Below are positions 1 through 8,488 of a DNA stretch of 64,000 nt, one piece after another. The notes under the pieces are model-generated. The model made no database searches and was not told where the DNA came from. It was given only the letters and a program-made list of their open reading frames with translations. Origin of the DNA: an uncultured Roseovarius sp. (GTDB lineage Bacteria; Pseudomonadota; Alphaproteobacteria; Rhodobacterales; Rhodobacteraceae). The stretch lies in assembly GCA_947496175.1 (NCBI GenBank), contig CANMBU010000002.1:620001-684000 (forward strand). The letters are read 5' to 3'. A program made the position numbers and the translations under genes. Every line of letters begins with the position of its first letter. The first letter of the stretch is position 1.

Positions 1-527
1 TACTCATCTGGATAAGCGGGGTCGAGCGAGCTTTCAAAATCAAGCCCGAACTTGTCGTAGAGCGCGCCCCATGTCTGGTGATAGTTGGGACCATAGAGTT
101 GGATTTCCGGCCACGTGCCCTCACGGCGCAGGGATGCGGATGGTCGGGCAAAATCAAACGGCACTGTCATCAGATCGCCTGTGACCAGCGTATCGGTGTC
201 AAAGAATACAAAGGGTTCCCCCTTCGGCATGGCAAACAGCGCTTCAATCTTGTTGCCATAGGGATAGCTCTGACCGAAATGCCGGCATTCAAACGGCACG
301 ATCCTGGCGCCGAGGTCTTCCAAAAGACTGCGCACATCCCCGCGCATCCTTGGATCGTTCTTCCAAAGCGCACCCGGTTGCGGCTCAGCGACATAGAGCT
401 GCCCGGTAAACTCCGGGCTGCTGGCACGCAAACTGGCCGCAAAAAGCACAGCCTCAAACTGAAGCCGGCCTGCCTGTCCCACGATGAGGATATTGAATGG
501 CTGCTCTGTCCGCGTTTTGCGGGCCAT
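1..527 (-). CDS. Glycosyltransferase-like protein (5' part, runs off window)
   Basis: The minus-strand frame opens at the ATG at 525-527 and runs off the left edge without a stop, so only the N-terminal 175 residues are seen. The start is MARKTRTEQPFNILIVGQAG, followed by a Rossmann-like first half and a FFDTDT motif near residue 105. That motif resembles the DxD nucleotide-sugar and metal site of nucleotide-diphospho-sugar transferases. A GGGGC run just before the ATG may serve as ribosome site. The gene is divergent from the operon starting at 792. The glycosyltransferase assignment rests only on fold-like features and the DTD motif; the acceptor is unknown. Confidence 0.6.
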   Translation of the reverse strand, partial: MARKTRTEQPFNILIVGQAGRLQFEAVLFAASLRASSPEFTGQLYVAEPQPGALWKNDPRMRGDVRSLLEDLGARIVPFECRHFGQSYPYGNKIEALFAMPKGEPFVFFDTDTLVTGDLMTVPFDFARPSASLRREGTWPEIQLYGPNYHQTWGALYDKFGLDFESSLDPAYPDE

Positions 528-728
528 ATTCGCCCCGGTTTGCCTGTTGGTCTTTGGTCGCACTATAAGGCGCGTTTGTGATTTGCGCGAGAGGTGGAAC
601 AGGGGAAATTCGCATCAAAGTGGCTTCTGCCAAAAAACGGGATTGTCTGCACGCGCCGGGGGCGGCATGATTTGCCTGAAAACAAGAGGTTTCAACGCAG
701 CGTTTCCAAGCGGCGAAGAACCTAAAAA

Positions 729-757
729 CTTAAAAAACCGGAATTAGACCCCATATA
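729..757 (+). promoter_or_regulatory. Sigma-32 (RpoH) type promoter of the 792-9145 operon
   Basis: CTTAAAA at 729-735, a 13-nt spacer and CCCCATATA at 749-757 match the RpoH consensus (CTTGAAA, 11-16 nt, CCCCATnTA) at all but one defined position. Transcription would start near 764, giving a leader of about 28 nt with a purine-rich ribosome site (GAGAGGG, 778-784) before the ATG at 792. This suggests heat or envelope-stress control of the operon. The motif match is direct; the regulation is inferred. Confidence 0.6.
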
Positions 758-791
758 TATCAATGGGATACGTCAAAAGAGAGGGATTTTA

Positions 792-1868
792 ATGGCGAAT
801 TTGGATGCGCAAGTCCGTGAGAGTCAGGCCCAGGTCGAAGAGGCGCAGGCGAAGATACAAGAGCTGACAAGCCGTATTGAATCGGCCCGGTCCAAGATCA
901 AGGGCGGCGAAGATGCAACACTTGATATTGAGAACGCCTCGCTGGATGAGGTGCACGCGCATACCGAAACCATGAACGCCAACATCGCCGAGCTGATCAT
1001 GGGGCTCGATGACATCACCGCGGCCTTTTCCAAGGATTTCGACGAGATGCGCTCGAAAACCGGCTGGGAAAGCTTTGTCGGGATATTCTCCAAGGCCAAA
1101 TCGGACTCCATGCGTCAGGATCGCGTGCGCACCGCCAGCATTGATGACAAGCTGCAGGACTTGATCTCGAAATCTGACGTGATCGTTCAGCTTTTGGAAG
1201 GGCAACTGCGCACATTGGAAGAGCATAAAGTCAAGGTCGAGGGCAACCTGACCGAGACACTGGATGAGCGTGAGTTGACCGTGGGTGAGCTTGAGGCGTT
1301 GCGCACCGATATTCAGGGCATGGATCCCAAGATCATCGAGCTGGAAAACAAGATCGCGAATGAGACCGACGCAGCAGCCCGCACCAAGCTGGAAACCGAG
1401 CTGGCCGAGATGAATACCAAGTATAACGAAATGGTTCAGCAGGAGCAGGTGAAGCTTGCCAAGAGCCAAACGCTGGAGCGTTATATCGAGAAGGGCAAAA
1501 CCTGGGTCGATAGTTTGCAAAATCAGGCGGCGACGCAAATGGTGCTGATCAACAAGCTGCAAACCGACACAAAACAGCGCGTGGTGCTCTATGACGCGCT
1601 GACCAAATCGCTCAAGACAGCCCAGCAACAGGACGTGGCGCACCGTATCAATGAAATCGGCGTGCAGACGGACCAAGAGGCGCAATCGGCCATGGCCGGT
1701 ATTGGGGCTGCCACCAACAAGCGGATGGCCGATATGCTCAAGGCGCATGAGGACCACATGGTCTTTGCCCGCGAGGTGCTTGAGGCAAAGGCCAAGGCGG
1801 ATGAACGCTTTGCGCGACGCTTTGCCAAGATCATCGAGAAACACGACGCCAACGCGTATGGAGGCTAA
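792..1868 (+). CDS. Coiled-coil protein, distant TelA-like
   Basis: A 358-residue protein almost entirely made of charged heptad-like helices (residues 5-50, 110-230 and 290-350), with no signal peptide or membrane segment. The composition, rich in Glu, Lys, Gln and Ala, and the central stretch around DKLQDLISKSDVIVQLL recall TelA/KlaA-type toxic-anion-resistance coiled-coil proteins, but this is only a general resemblance. It is the first gene after the RpoH-like promoter and has a good ribosome site. It probably acts in the cytoplasm as a scaffold or partner of the AAA+ ATPase at 3410. Function unknown. Confidence 0.75.
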   Translation: MANLDAQVRESQAQVEEAQAKIQELTSRIESARSKIKGGEDATLDIENASLDEVHAHTETMNANIAELIMGLDDITAAFSKDFDEMRSKTGWESFVGIFSKAKSDSMRQDRVRTASIDDKLQDLISKSDVIVQLLEGQLRTLEEHKVKVEGNLTETLDERELTVGELEALRTDIQGMDPKIIELENKIANETDAAARTKLETELAEMNTKYNEMVQQEQVKLAKSQTLERYIEKGKTWVDSLQNQAATQMVLINKLQTDTKQRVVLYDALTKSLKTAQQQDVAHRINEIGVQTDQEAQSAMAGIGAATNKRMADMLKAHEDHMVFAREVLEAKAKADERFARRFAKIIEKHDANAYGG

Positions 1869-1871
1869 GCC

Positions 1872-2027
1872 ATGGGATTGGGATTTGGTCTGATCGCGCT
1901 TTGTGTGGTGTGTTTGGTTGTGTCGTTTATCCTGACCGTACCGGCCTGGATCAACCTTCTGGGTATTCTCTTCGGGATTGCCGGGCTGGTTGTGATTGGC
2001 AAGGGCCGAAAGGATGGCGGTGCGTGA
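1872..2027 (+). CDS. Small membrane protein, 51 aa
   Basis: ATG at 1872, three bases after the previous stop, encodes MGLGFGLIALCVVCLVVSFI and onward, ending in a basic tail (GKGRKDGGA). It consists of two hydrophobic helices (about residues 3-21 and 25-42) joined by a short PAWIN turn. Its stop overlaps the GTG start of the next gene, typical of translational coupling. It has no recognised family. Tight packing in the operon and the overlap support it as a real micro-membrane protein. Confidence 0.65.
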   Translation: MGLGFGLIALCVVCLVVSFILTVPAWINLLGILFGIAGLVVIGKGRKDGGA

Positions 2028-2239
2028 AGCAAGGTCCAATCTGGCATTTCGACAAACTAATCTGGGTGATGATTGCGACGCCGATATTGTTGATCTTCCC
2101 CAAAGATGAAGAGTTTCTGGGTTTGCACTGGGAAGACACCGTAGACCGGTACTGGATTATCGGGGGAGTGCTGACCGTGACAGTGCTCATTTGGGCTTTG
2201 GCGATACGAGTGTTAGAGCGGCGGAATGACAGACACTGA
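2024..2239 (+). CDS. Small membrane protein, 71 aa
   Basis: I chose the GTG at 2024 as start because it overlaps the upstream TGA (GTGA). Longer in-frame extensions to 1901 would overlap the preceding gene. The protein begins KQGPIWHFDKLIWVMIATPI after the initiator and has two probable membrane helices (about residues 10-24 and 45-62) separated by an acidic loop, then a basic end (RVLERRNDRH). It overlaps the next gene by 14 bases. Family unknown. Confidence 0.65.
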   Translation: MKQGPIWHFDKLIWVMIATPILLIFPKDEEFLGLHWEDTVDRYWIIGGVLTVTVLIWALAIRVLERRNDRH

Positions 2240-3362
2240 TATGTCCTCATCACATACCCACGACCGCGCCGCGCTTACCGATCTCTTCGCCTCGCGCCGC
2301 TACTTCGCCAAGTTCGAAAAGATCACCGAGCACCTCAACCGTGTCGCGGCGGTGATGCAGGCAGAAGGCGCACTTTCCAAGCAGGAGGTCGAGGTTCTAA
2401 CCGCCTATGTGCAGGCCATCGCCTACACGTTCAAAGCGCTTTCGATGAAATACCTTCTGGTGGGGCGCGACACAGGGCAGTTCTTTGGATCACTTCAGAT
2501 GGATGTTGAGGAAAGCGGCTTTCCGATGTTCTCCGAACTGATGGTGATGGCCAACGACGCGGCCCAAGCGCGCCAGCATCTGGAGGGTCAGCCTGATGCT
2601 GAGACACTCAAACGCCAGATGGTCGAGCAGATTATCTCTGAGCGCGAAATCCCCACACGCCTGCAATTCGCCTTGTCGCAGCGGCTCTATTACGAAGAGC
2701 TTGTCAAAGGGCATCTTTTCTGGGCGCAGAACGACCCGCAGATCATTTGGCTGGAAGGGATGAAAGACCGTCGCCGGTATATGCTGCACTGGGCCAGCTA
2801 TGACAGTCAGGTTAATCTGCCCACCATTTACCTTATGGAACTTGAGGACACCGGACGCCGCAGTTTGGGCAAGGACGAGCGCCGCTGGCCCGAGGTGCAG
2901 GCGCATCTGATGGCGCAAAGCCTGGGGGGATTGAAGCTTCTGACCATTGCCAAAGGCTTTGACGAAAGCTTTGACGATCTGCACCCCAAAAAACTGCGCC
3001 GCCTGCATGTTGGTCCGATGTATAGCCACACCTTCACGCGCCAGACCGGCCCGATGCGCGAGGTGCTGGCCGAGGCGCAGGCGCCCAAGGGGCAGGACTG
3101 GGCCCTCGCCTGGACCGATGAGGTGTTGGAAAGCGAGCGGGTCATTGAGGAACGCGCGGGATGGTTCGGGGCCGTTGAGCGCGAGGTTTTTGCGCTTGAT
3201 CCCTTTTCGGGCAAGGGCGCAGAAACCGGGGCCACACGCATGGAGCGCAGCATTATTCTGCCCGAGCGTCCCTATCAGGTGCTGGCCGAAAAGAACCCGC
3301 CGGGGTTTGGCGCGGTCACGAAATATGTGGTGAGCCCGACGGGCCGGGTGCTGAGGTATTGA
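2226..3362 (+). CDS. Conserved unknown protein of stress operon
   Basis: 378 residues, soluble, no signal peptide. The N-terminal half is helical (residues 12-110, for example RRYFAKFEKITEHLNRVAAVM), while the middle and C-terminal parts are rich in aromatic and mixed alpha/beta segments. Its ATG overlaps the end of the previous membrane gene and it is followed by the AAA+ ATPase. I see no catalytic motif. Its position between membrane micro-proteins and an ATPase suggests an adaptor or substrate-handling role in the same complex; this is inference only. Confidence 0.75.
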   Translation: MTDTDMSSSHTHDRAALTDLFASRRYFAKFEKITEHLNRVAAVMQAEGALSKQEVEVLTAYVQAIAYTFKALSMKYLLVGRDTGQFFGSLQMDVEESGFPMFSELMVMANDAAQARQHLEGQPDAETLKRQMVEQIISEREIPTRLQFALSQRLYYEELVKGHLFWAQNDPQIIWLEGMKDRRRYMLHWASYDSQVNLPTIYLMELEDTGRRSLGKDERRWPEVQAHLMAQSLGGLKLLTIAKGFDESFDDLHPKKLRRLHVGPMYSHTFTRQTGPMREVLAEAQAPKGQDWALAWTDEVLESERVIEERAGWFGAVEREVFALDPFSGKGAETGATRMERSIILPERPYQVLAEKNPPGFGAVTKYVVSPTGRVLRY

Positions 3363-3400
3363 TGCCTCCGGCGGGGATATTTGAGGCAAGAAGAAAGAGG
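3361..3400 (+). repeat. Rhodobacterales-type intergenic repeat
   Basis: The stretch contains GCCTCCGGCGGGGATATT followed by an AAGAAGAAAG purine tail. From memory this motif is scattered through roseobacter genomes between genes. Here it lies between two genes of one operon and supplies or adjoins the ribosome site (AAGAGGG) of the ATPase gene at 3410. A related sequence, as an inverted pair, lies at 31233-31297. Confidence 0.5.
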
Positions 3401-3409
3401 GTTTCTTAC

Positions 3410-5344
3410 ATGAGTTTGACGGCCGACACGATGGAGTTGCGGGAAGAGGATATCGCCAAGCATTACGAGGCGGCCTCCGCGATGCTGGCGGGGTTTGACC
3501 ACACCCCCCGGATCGCCAAGCCGGTTGAGGCTGAGGCGCAGGAGAAGTCATCTGGCCTTGGCACACGTCGACGCTTTCGCAGCACCACGCCGGGTCTCGT
3601 CACGCGGTCTACCGCGCGGCCCGAGGGCGTTCAGCTTGTGGCGCGGATTGAGGGGGCGGATGAGGGCGACCCGTTGGTCAGCCCGCTTCAGGCCACGGTC
3701 CTGCATGGATTGCGCCGGGCACTGGCCATTGCTTTGGCCGTGGGAGAGCAGTTTGCCGAGGCCACCGGGCTGGCCGATGTACGCCGTGCCAATCTGGCGG
3801 GGTCTTTGGCCGAGGCGCGCAAGACGGAATTTACCGAGCTTTTGGGGGCAGAGGCGCTGGCCGTGGGGCATGTGTTTGCCAATGCCACGGCGTTCTTGAT
3901 GGGGCCGCATGGCTCGGAAGTCAGCGTCGAAGTGGGTGAGATCGAGGAGGTTCTGACCGACAATTCCCTGCTGGCCCTGCATGGCGCGCTCTGGGAGCTG
4001 GATCAGGACATCGCAGCCCATGCCAGTGATGACGCGCGTCTGGTGGCCACTGTTGCGGCCTTTGCCGAGCAGCTGATGGAGAAAATCACCCTGCGCGCCC
4101 AAAATGCCGGTCGGCTAGAGGCCTTCACCGGGGCAAGCTGGCGTGTGGAGGAAGATGACTTCACCATCCGCGGCTTTGAGGCCGCGGCCAAGGGTAAATC
4201 CACCACGCTCACCATGACGTTCAAGAAACCGCATGAGGTGGTGGGCAACCATATCGCCAAGTATCAGGCGCTGAAGCTGTCAAAGATGCTGATGGCCTAT
4301 GATTTCGACAGGCGTCTGAACCCCTTTGCCGAGCTGGGGGGCTTCATCTTTACTTTCATGGGCGATGGCAAACCCGGCACCGGGAAAACCACGCTCATTC
4401 AGATGATGGCGGGGCTCATAAATGAGTATTGCCAGAACGCAGGATATGCCTTTCGCTACCAGAACCTCAGCACAGACAGCATCGACAGCTATCAGGGCAA
4501 GTCAGCGCAAAATGCCAAGGCGTTTATCAACAATGTGCTCGATCCCGGTGTGATCGGCTTTGGCACGATTGACGATATCGACCAGCTGGCGGGCAAACGC
4601 GGCGACCGGCAGTCAAGCGCAGGCCAGCTGGAGATCACCGCCGTGCTGATGGAGAGCTTTGCGGGGGCCAATACCGTGGTGCGCGGCAACTGCACCTTTG
4701 GAATGTTCTCGAACTACCCCGAGAATGTGGATGACGCCCTGCGCCAACGCGCCGGGGCACGGTTTCTCGTGGACGGCCCGCAAACACGCGAGGATTACAT
4801 CGACATTCTTTACCTTCTGATGGGCAAAAACCACGACATCCCGCTGGGCGAGCATGAGGTCTATGCCGCGCAGGAAATCAAAAAGGCCGTCGCGGCGAGT
4901 TTCGAAAGCCACAGCCGCCCTCATGAGGAGGGGCTTTTGAAGGTCTATGACCGGGTCTCAAAAGACATCGGCGCGCTGGATACGATTGCCAAACTCGGCA
5001 CGTATTTGAAGGGCATTCAGGAGGCCGATGAGCGGTTCACCGGACGGGCGATCAAGAACATCACCGACGCGGTCAAGGTGCGTGCCATGGACTTTGAGCT
5101 GCCCGATGAATGGATGGAAAAGCCCGATCTGTTCCTCTTCAAGGACTACGACACCAAGAGAGCCATGATCGAAGAGCTGCGCCAGCCCATCACCATCGAG
5201 ATGGTCATCCAGGAAATCAACCGCTACGCGGACAGCGAATTCCGCTATGCCGATAAGTCGGACGAGGTGGCGATTGAGAATGCTGTGCGGGAGATGGGGC
5301 GCATGGAAGAAGCCAAGCGGCGGTATCTGGAGGGGAAGGGGTGA
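3410..5344 (+). CDS. AAA+ family ATPase
   Basis: The start at ATG 3410 is preferred over 3359 because it follows the ribosome site AAGAGGG and skips the repeat. The product has 644 residues: an N-terminal helical domain (1-270) of unknown role, then an AAA+ module. Walker A is GDGKPGTGKTT near residues 318-328, Walker B is the IGFGTIDDID stretch near 383-391, a sensor-like FSNYPEN segment lies near 433, and an arginine-finger-like LRQRAGARF near 444-452. It is therefore expected to hydrolyse ATP and remodel or move a protein partner, probably as a ring. The C-terminus is helical and charged. It is the only enzyme recognised in the operon and so its likely motor. Confidence 0.85.
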   Translation: MSLTADTMELREEDIAKHYEAASAMLAGFDHTPRIAKPVEAEAQEKSSGLGTRRRFRSTTPGLVTRSTARPEGVQLVARIEGADEGDPLVSPLQATVLHGLRRALAIALAVGEQFAEATGLADVRRANLAGSLAEARKTEFTELLGAEALAVGHVFANATAFLMGPHGSEVSVEVGEIEEVLTDNSLLALHGALWELDQDIAAHASDDARLVATVAAFAEQLMEKITLRAQNAGRLEAFTGASWRVEEDDFTIRGFEAAAKGKSTTLTMTFKKPHEVVGNHIAKYQALKLSKMLMAYDFDRRLNPFAELGGFIFTFMGDGKPGTGKTTLIQMMAGLINEYCQNAGYAFRYQNLSTDSIDSYQGKSAQNAKAFINNVLDPGVIGFGTIDDIDQLAGKRGDRQSSAGQLEITAVLMESFAGANTVVRGNCTFGMFSNYPENVDDALRQRAGARFLVDGPQTREDYIDILYLLMGKNHDIPLGEHEVYAAQEIKKAVAASFESHSRPHEEGLLKVYDRVSKDIGALDTIAKLGTYLKGIQEADERFTGRAIKNITDAVKVRAMDFELPDEWMEKPDLFLFKDYDTKRAMIEELRQPITIEMVIQEINRYADSEFRYADKSDEVAIENAVREMGRMEEAKRRYLEGKG

Positions 5345-5442
5345 GCGGTCTGTTTCCCGAAGTCCCGCACATGATGCGGGACCTCTTTGCTGGCCGGGAG
5401 ACTCCGGGTCAGGCCTGGGCTGCGGGGCTGGATGAGGAGTAA
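5341..5442 (+). CDS. Micro-ORF, 33 aa
   Basis: GTG at 5341 overlaps the ATPase stop (GTGA) and has an excellent ribosome site, GGAGGGG, about 8 bases upstream. The product starts VSGLFPEVPHMMRDLFAGRE and ends AAGLDEE. It has no membrane helix and no known family. A perfect 8-bp hairpin (5362-5382, stem GTCCCGCA/TGCGGGAC) lies inside it, so the segment could instead be an RNA element affecting downstream expression. Confidence 0.45.
   Translation: MSGLFPEVPHMMRDLFAGRETPGQAWAAGLDEE
5362..5382 (+). other. Perfect stem-loop inside the operon
   Basis: GTCCCGCA, loop CATGA, TGCGGGAC: an 8-bp GC-rich perfect stem with a 5-nt loop and no T-run after it, so not a standard terminator. It falls between the soluble ATPase block and the membrane-protein block of the operon and could be a processing or stability element. 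Confidence 0.4.
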
Positions 5443-5478
5443 TACGAAGATGGGAAGACGCTACAAAAAGGGCGCGTT

Positions 5479-5823
5479 TTGTTAGTTCTTTGCGTGGTTG
5501 CGTCGGCCGTCGCCTCATGGGCTATAGGCTGGTCCTTCGGCGGACCAAAGAAGGTCAGAGAAGATTTGCATCTGATCGATGAACCAGATCACGCTTTTTT
5601 TAATGCCCTTCTGGTCTCTACGTTGATGGCCCTATTCTTTAATCCATTGGTCCTCCTGAGCGTGTTGATTGGATTTCAAGCGGAAGGCGGTGCTGGGTTC
5701 ATGATTTTCGCACTAGCGGTGGCTCTGTTTGGTTTCCAACCACTCTACCTGTTACCTGCCTTGGTCTGTGTGGTGATTTTCTGTACTCTGGGCTTCGCTG
5801 GTCGTAGAAAGAAAGTGACATGA
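5479..5823 (+). CDS. Membrane protein, 114 aa, atypical composition
   Basis: The reading frame opens with a TTG at 5479; no better start with a ribosome site is visible, so the N-terminus is uncertain. It has three hydrophobic segments (about residues 2-18, 42-62 and 72-105) and ends in a basic tail (GRRKKVT). The stretch is poorer in GC, with less biased codons than its neighbours (for example runs of T near 5593). This could mean a fast-evolving or recently acquired gene inside the operon. Family unknown. Confidence 0.55.
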   Translation: MLVLCVVASAVASWAIGWSFGGPKKVREDLHLIDEPDHAFFNALLVSTLMALFFNPLVLLSVLIGFQAEGGAGFMIFALAVALFGFQPLYLLPALVCVVIFCTLGFAGRRKKVT

Positions 5824-5824
5824 G

Positions 5825-6169
5825 GTGTCCTTGTTTGATGTATCGACTCCAAGATCGTGTAAGCCAATGACCGCCCCCATCCTCACATCACTTGCTGCTC
5901 TTGGTCTCGGTACTGTCCTACCTCTCAAGTCACTTCTGGTGCTTTTCCTCGGTGGTGTCTTTTTGCTTTTCCTGATCCATTTCGGCCTCATCGCCCTGAC
6001 CGGTTTTGGTGGGCTTCCCGCGAGCGAAGCGCTTTTGCTTTTTGAAGGGCAGTGGAGCTATTACCTGGCCTATTCGGCGGAACATGCGCTGCGCCGGTTT
6101 GCTATACCAGTTATCCTGTTTGGGGCCGTGTTGATGTGGCGTCTGAGCCGAAAGGGGGATGTGGTTTGA
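5825..6169 (+). CDS. Membrane protein, 114 aa
   Basis: GTG at 5825 directly follows the previous stop; an internal ATG at 5867 (MTAPILTSLAALGLG) is an equally possible start. It has two to three hydrophobic helices (about residues 18-34, 37-58 and 92-106). It contains a segment LFEGQWSYYLAYSAEHALRR that may form an amphipathic helix at the membrane surface. Its stop overlaps the TTG start of the next gene. Family not recognised. Confidence 0.6.
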   Translation: MSLFDVSTPRSCKPMTAPILTSLAALGLGTVLPLKSLLVLFLGGVFLLFLIHFGLIALTGFGGLPASEALLLFEGQWSYYLAYSAEHALRRFAIPVILFGAVLMWRLSRKGDVV

Positions 6170-6801
6170 ACCTGCTGGTATCAAAACCATGGAGCCTGGC
6201 CTTGGGCCTCGGCGGAGCCCTCATTGCATTGGCCTTCTGGGCGGCAACCGTGTTCGAAGGCTCTGGTCTTCTAAGCACCGTGCCACCCGCCACCGAGGCC
6301 AACCCAAACCCACAACCAGACACGGATGAGACCACCATCCTCGCCCTTTACCAGTCCGCCTTCACGGCTTGGGCCGCGCTGATCCTTTTGATCCCGGCCT
6401 ATGCCTATTACCTCTCACAAGGCGCAAACCGGGCCTGGCTGGTTTTCTGGACGGTGTCTTACCTAGCCTATCTGGTGCATCTTTATGTCTCGGCCTTCCT
6501 CTTTTTTGGCGGCGATTTTGCCTGGATGACCAGTTCCTCGCGCGTGAGCGCCTTTTGGCCCGGGATGCTTTTGATCCCATGGTGGGGGGTGGACATTGCA
6601 CTGGCCTTCAAAGGTCTTGAGGCCAGATGGGTGCGCCTCCAGCGCGGGATTTTGCATCTGGGGACTTTCGTGCTTTTCTTTGGCGGCTCGGCCATCAAGG
6701 GCGAGACAATAACGATAAAGGCGCTGGGTGTGGCTTTGGCCCTGGTCGCGGTGGTGTCTGTGATCAAGCCGCGTCTGAGCGTGTTACGAAAGGAAGCCTG
6801 A
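6166..6801 (+). CDS. Polytopic membrane protein, 211 aa
   Basis: I placed the start at TTG 6166, which overlaps the preceding stop (TTGA) and has GGGGGAT upstream. The product begins NLLVSKPWSLALGLGG after the initiator. About six hydrophobic helices are visible, with a proline-rich extracytoplasmic loop after the first (ATEANPNPQPDTDETT). The end is basic. It probably forms part of the membrane moiety of the operon's complex. No family recognised. Confidence 0.7.
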   Translation: MNLLVSKPWSLALGLGGALIALAFWAATVFEGSGLLSTVPPATEANPNPQPDTDETTILALYQSAFTAWAALILLIPAYAYYLSQGANRAWLVFWTVSYLAYLVHLYVSAFLFFGGDFAWMTSSSRVSAFWPGMLLIPWWGVDIALAFKGLEARWVRLQRGILHLGTFVLFFGGSAIKGETITIKALGVALALVAVVSVIKPRLSVLRKEA

Positions 6802-6802
6802 C

Positions 6803-8203
6803 TTGCACCGCCTGATCCAATCCGGCCTGATGTTTGGCAATCTGGTCCATGTGGCCAGCCCGGCGCTTGTTGAGCGCTACAACCGGGCGCTCAAATCGCT
6901 GACGGGCAAGACGACAAATCTCACGGATTTCTACATCGACATTTCGGGCTATTCGCCGGAAGTGGGCCATGAGTTGGGCGACGATCTCTACCTCAACCAT
7001 GCGGGCGTCAACCGGCAGTTTATTCTGCTGACGACGGATCAGAAAACAGCCCCTTTGCTCAACGCCAAGTTCTCCTCCGCGCGCGGTATACTGCGACAGT
7101 TCATCGAGGAGAACGAGTCCGCGCTCTTTGCCCTCACGGCCCGCGATGCGGTCGCCGGTGAGCTGGTGAATTCGGTCTATGACATGTCCTCGCCCGCGCG
7201 GCTTTTTGATATCCGCAAGATCACGGTCGAGGCCGACACCACCAACGGCGCGCTGGGGCAGGCGGATGAGTTGGCCGAAAAGGTGGACCGGTTTATGACC
7301 GAGGAGGATGCGTGGTTCGACGATGTGCTGATTGCCGATATGATCGAATTGGCGGATCAGACAGGCAACGTGTTGCGCAATCCTATTGATCTCAAGCAGA
7401 TGAGCTTTGAGCAGCGCAATTACTGGACCGACCATTTTGGCGGGGTGTATCTCTTTCAGGATCTTGATCTGCCTGCGGTGATTTGCGCTACGGATCGCAC
7501 TCAATTTGCGGATAGCCCGATTGAGTATGTCTTTGACTTGAGTAACAGAAACCGCATCGCCGGGTTTCTGGAACTTAATGGCCTGGTGGAGCCTATCGTC
7601 AAGGCGCGGGGGATCGACGCCGGTGCGATCTTGCGCCAGAAGATGGATTTCATTCTGGTGGATGCGCTCGCAGGTGAGGGCATTGACCTGGCCGGGCGCT
7701 CCCCGTCAGAGATGCGCCGCCTGGCGCGCCGCTATGCCAGCCACTTGCCGCGTGAATTCCATACGCTGAACGCGTTGCTCAACTGGGCGGAAAATGGCGG
7801 GCCGTGGCCTGTCATCAGCTCTGACGACCCGGCGTTTTTCTACACCCTGCGCGCGGCAGAAAACAAAGACGCCGATCTGGTGAACATGCTTTTGAGCGAA
7901 CTGGCCCCTAAAGACATCCGACAGCTTTTCATCTGTCACAAGGTACTCTTTTACCGGCACTACGCCAGCTGGCCGGATGCCAAGAAGGACTACGTTGTCG
8001 ATCTTTTGGTGAATGAATATCAGGTGGACAAGCTCGGAACACGCGAGGCGCTCTTTGGGCATGAGGCTCCGATGGAAGAGCCTGAGCTGGCCAAACCTGT
8101 AGACATTGTGGATCGTGTGGGTCCCTGGGGGGCGGTGCGCCGCCGCCCGGCACGCCGGACGCGCAACACACACTCCGGAATTCGGGACCAGGATAGGAGG
8201 TAA
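6803..8203 (+). CDS. DUF6638-like protein
   Basis: 466 residues starting at TTG 6803, with the ribosome site AAAGGAAG ahead. It is soluble, without signal peptide or membrane helix, mainly helical, and ends in an Arg-rich tail (RRRPARRTRN). From memory, DUF6638 proteins occupy this place beside DUF1523 genes in Rhodobacterales; I could not verify this. No catalytic motif is evident. It follows the membrane genes and precedes a small membrane protein. Function unknown. Confidence 0.65.
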   Translation: MHRLIQSGLMFGNLVHVASPALVERYNRALKSLTGKTTNLTDFYIDISGYSPEVGHELGDDLYLNHAGVNRQFILLTTDQKTAPLLNAKFSSARGILRQFIEENESALFALTARDAVAGELVNSVYDMSSPARLFDIRKITVEADTTNGALGQADELAEKVDRFMTEEDAWFDDVLIADMIELADQTGNVLRNPIDLKQMSFEQRNYWTDHFGGVYLFQDLDLPAVICATDRTQFADSPIEYVFDLSNRNRIAGFLELNGLVEPIVKARGIDAGAILRQKMDFILVDALAGEGIDLAGRSPSEMRRLARRYASHLPREFHTLNALLNWAENGGPWPVISSDDPAFFYTLRAAENKDADLVNMLLSELAPKDIRQLFICHKVLFYRHYASWPDAKKDYVVDLLVNEYQVDKLGTREALFGHEAPMEEPELAKPVDIVDRVGPWGAVRRRPARRTRNTHSGIRDQDRR

Positions 8204-8209
8204 CGCAAT

Positions 8210-8476
8210 ATGGCAGCACTTGCACGGCTTTTGGTGATTGGCTTTGTCGTCTGTACCATCATTTACATTTGCCTTTCGTTCTATTCTCGGGCGGTGCGGC
8301 GCGGCAAGCTCAAGGAATGGTGGGAAGAAGAGGGACGGCCGGGCGATCTGGATGCCTATATCGAAAAGGGGCTGGAGGACTATGACGGCTCTTTGCGGCG
8401 CAAGCTCATCTGGGGTGTGTATGTTGTGCCTTTCAGTATCGTCGCGGCAATCATTTATTTCACCAATTTCCATTAA
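8210..8476 (+). CDS. Small membrane protein, 88 aa
   Basis: ATG at 8210 with a strong ribosome site (GGAGG, 8198-8202). Two membrane helices, residues 4-24 and 67-85, flank a charged cytoplasmic stretch (RRGKLKEWWEEEGRPGDLD). It ends TNFH. The hairpin-like topology with a charged middle suggests a docking surface for the soluble partners of the operon. No family recognised. Confidence 0.7.
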   Translation: MAALARLLVIGFVVCTIIYICLSFYSRAVRRGKLKEWWEEEGRPGDLDAYIEKGLEDYDGSLRRKLIWGVYVVPFSIVAAIIYFTNFH

Positions 8477-8488
8477 GAGGATAATGGC

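Noticed and set aside
789..2039. Long minus-strand open frame (416 codons) opposite the coiled-coil gene
   Set aside because: It is the antisense image of a real GC-biased gene; composition is His/Leu-rich and implausible, with no ribosome site.
2490..3566. Minus-strand open frame of 358 codons
   Set aside because: Antisense to two good plus-strand genes and with low-complexity Pro/Ala/Gln content.
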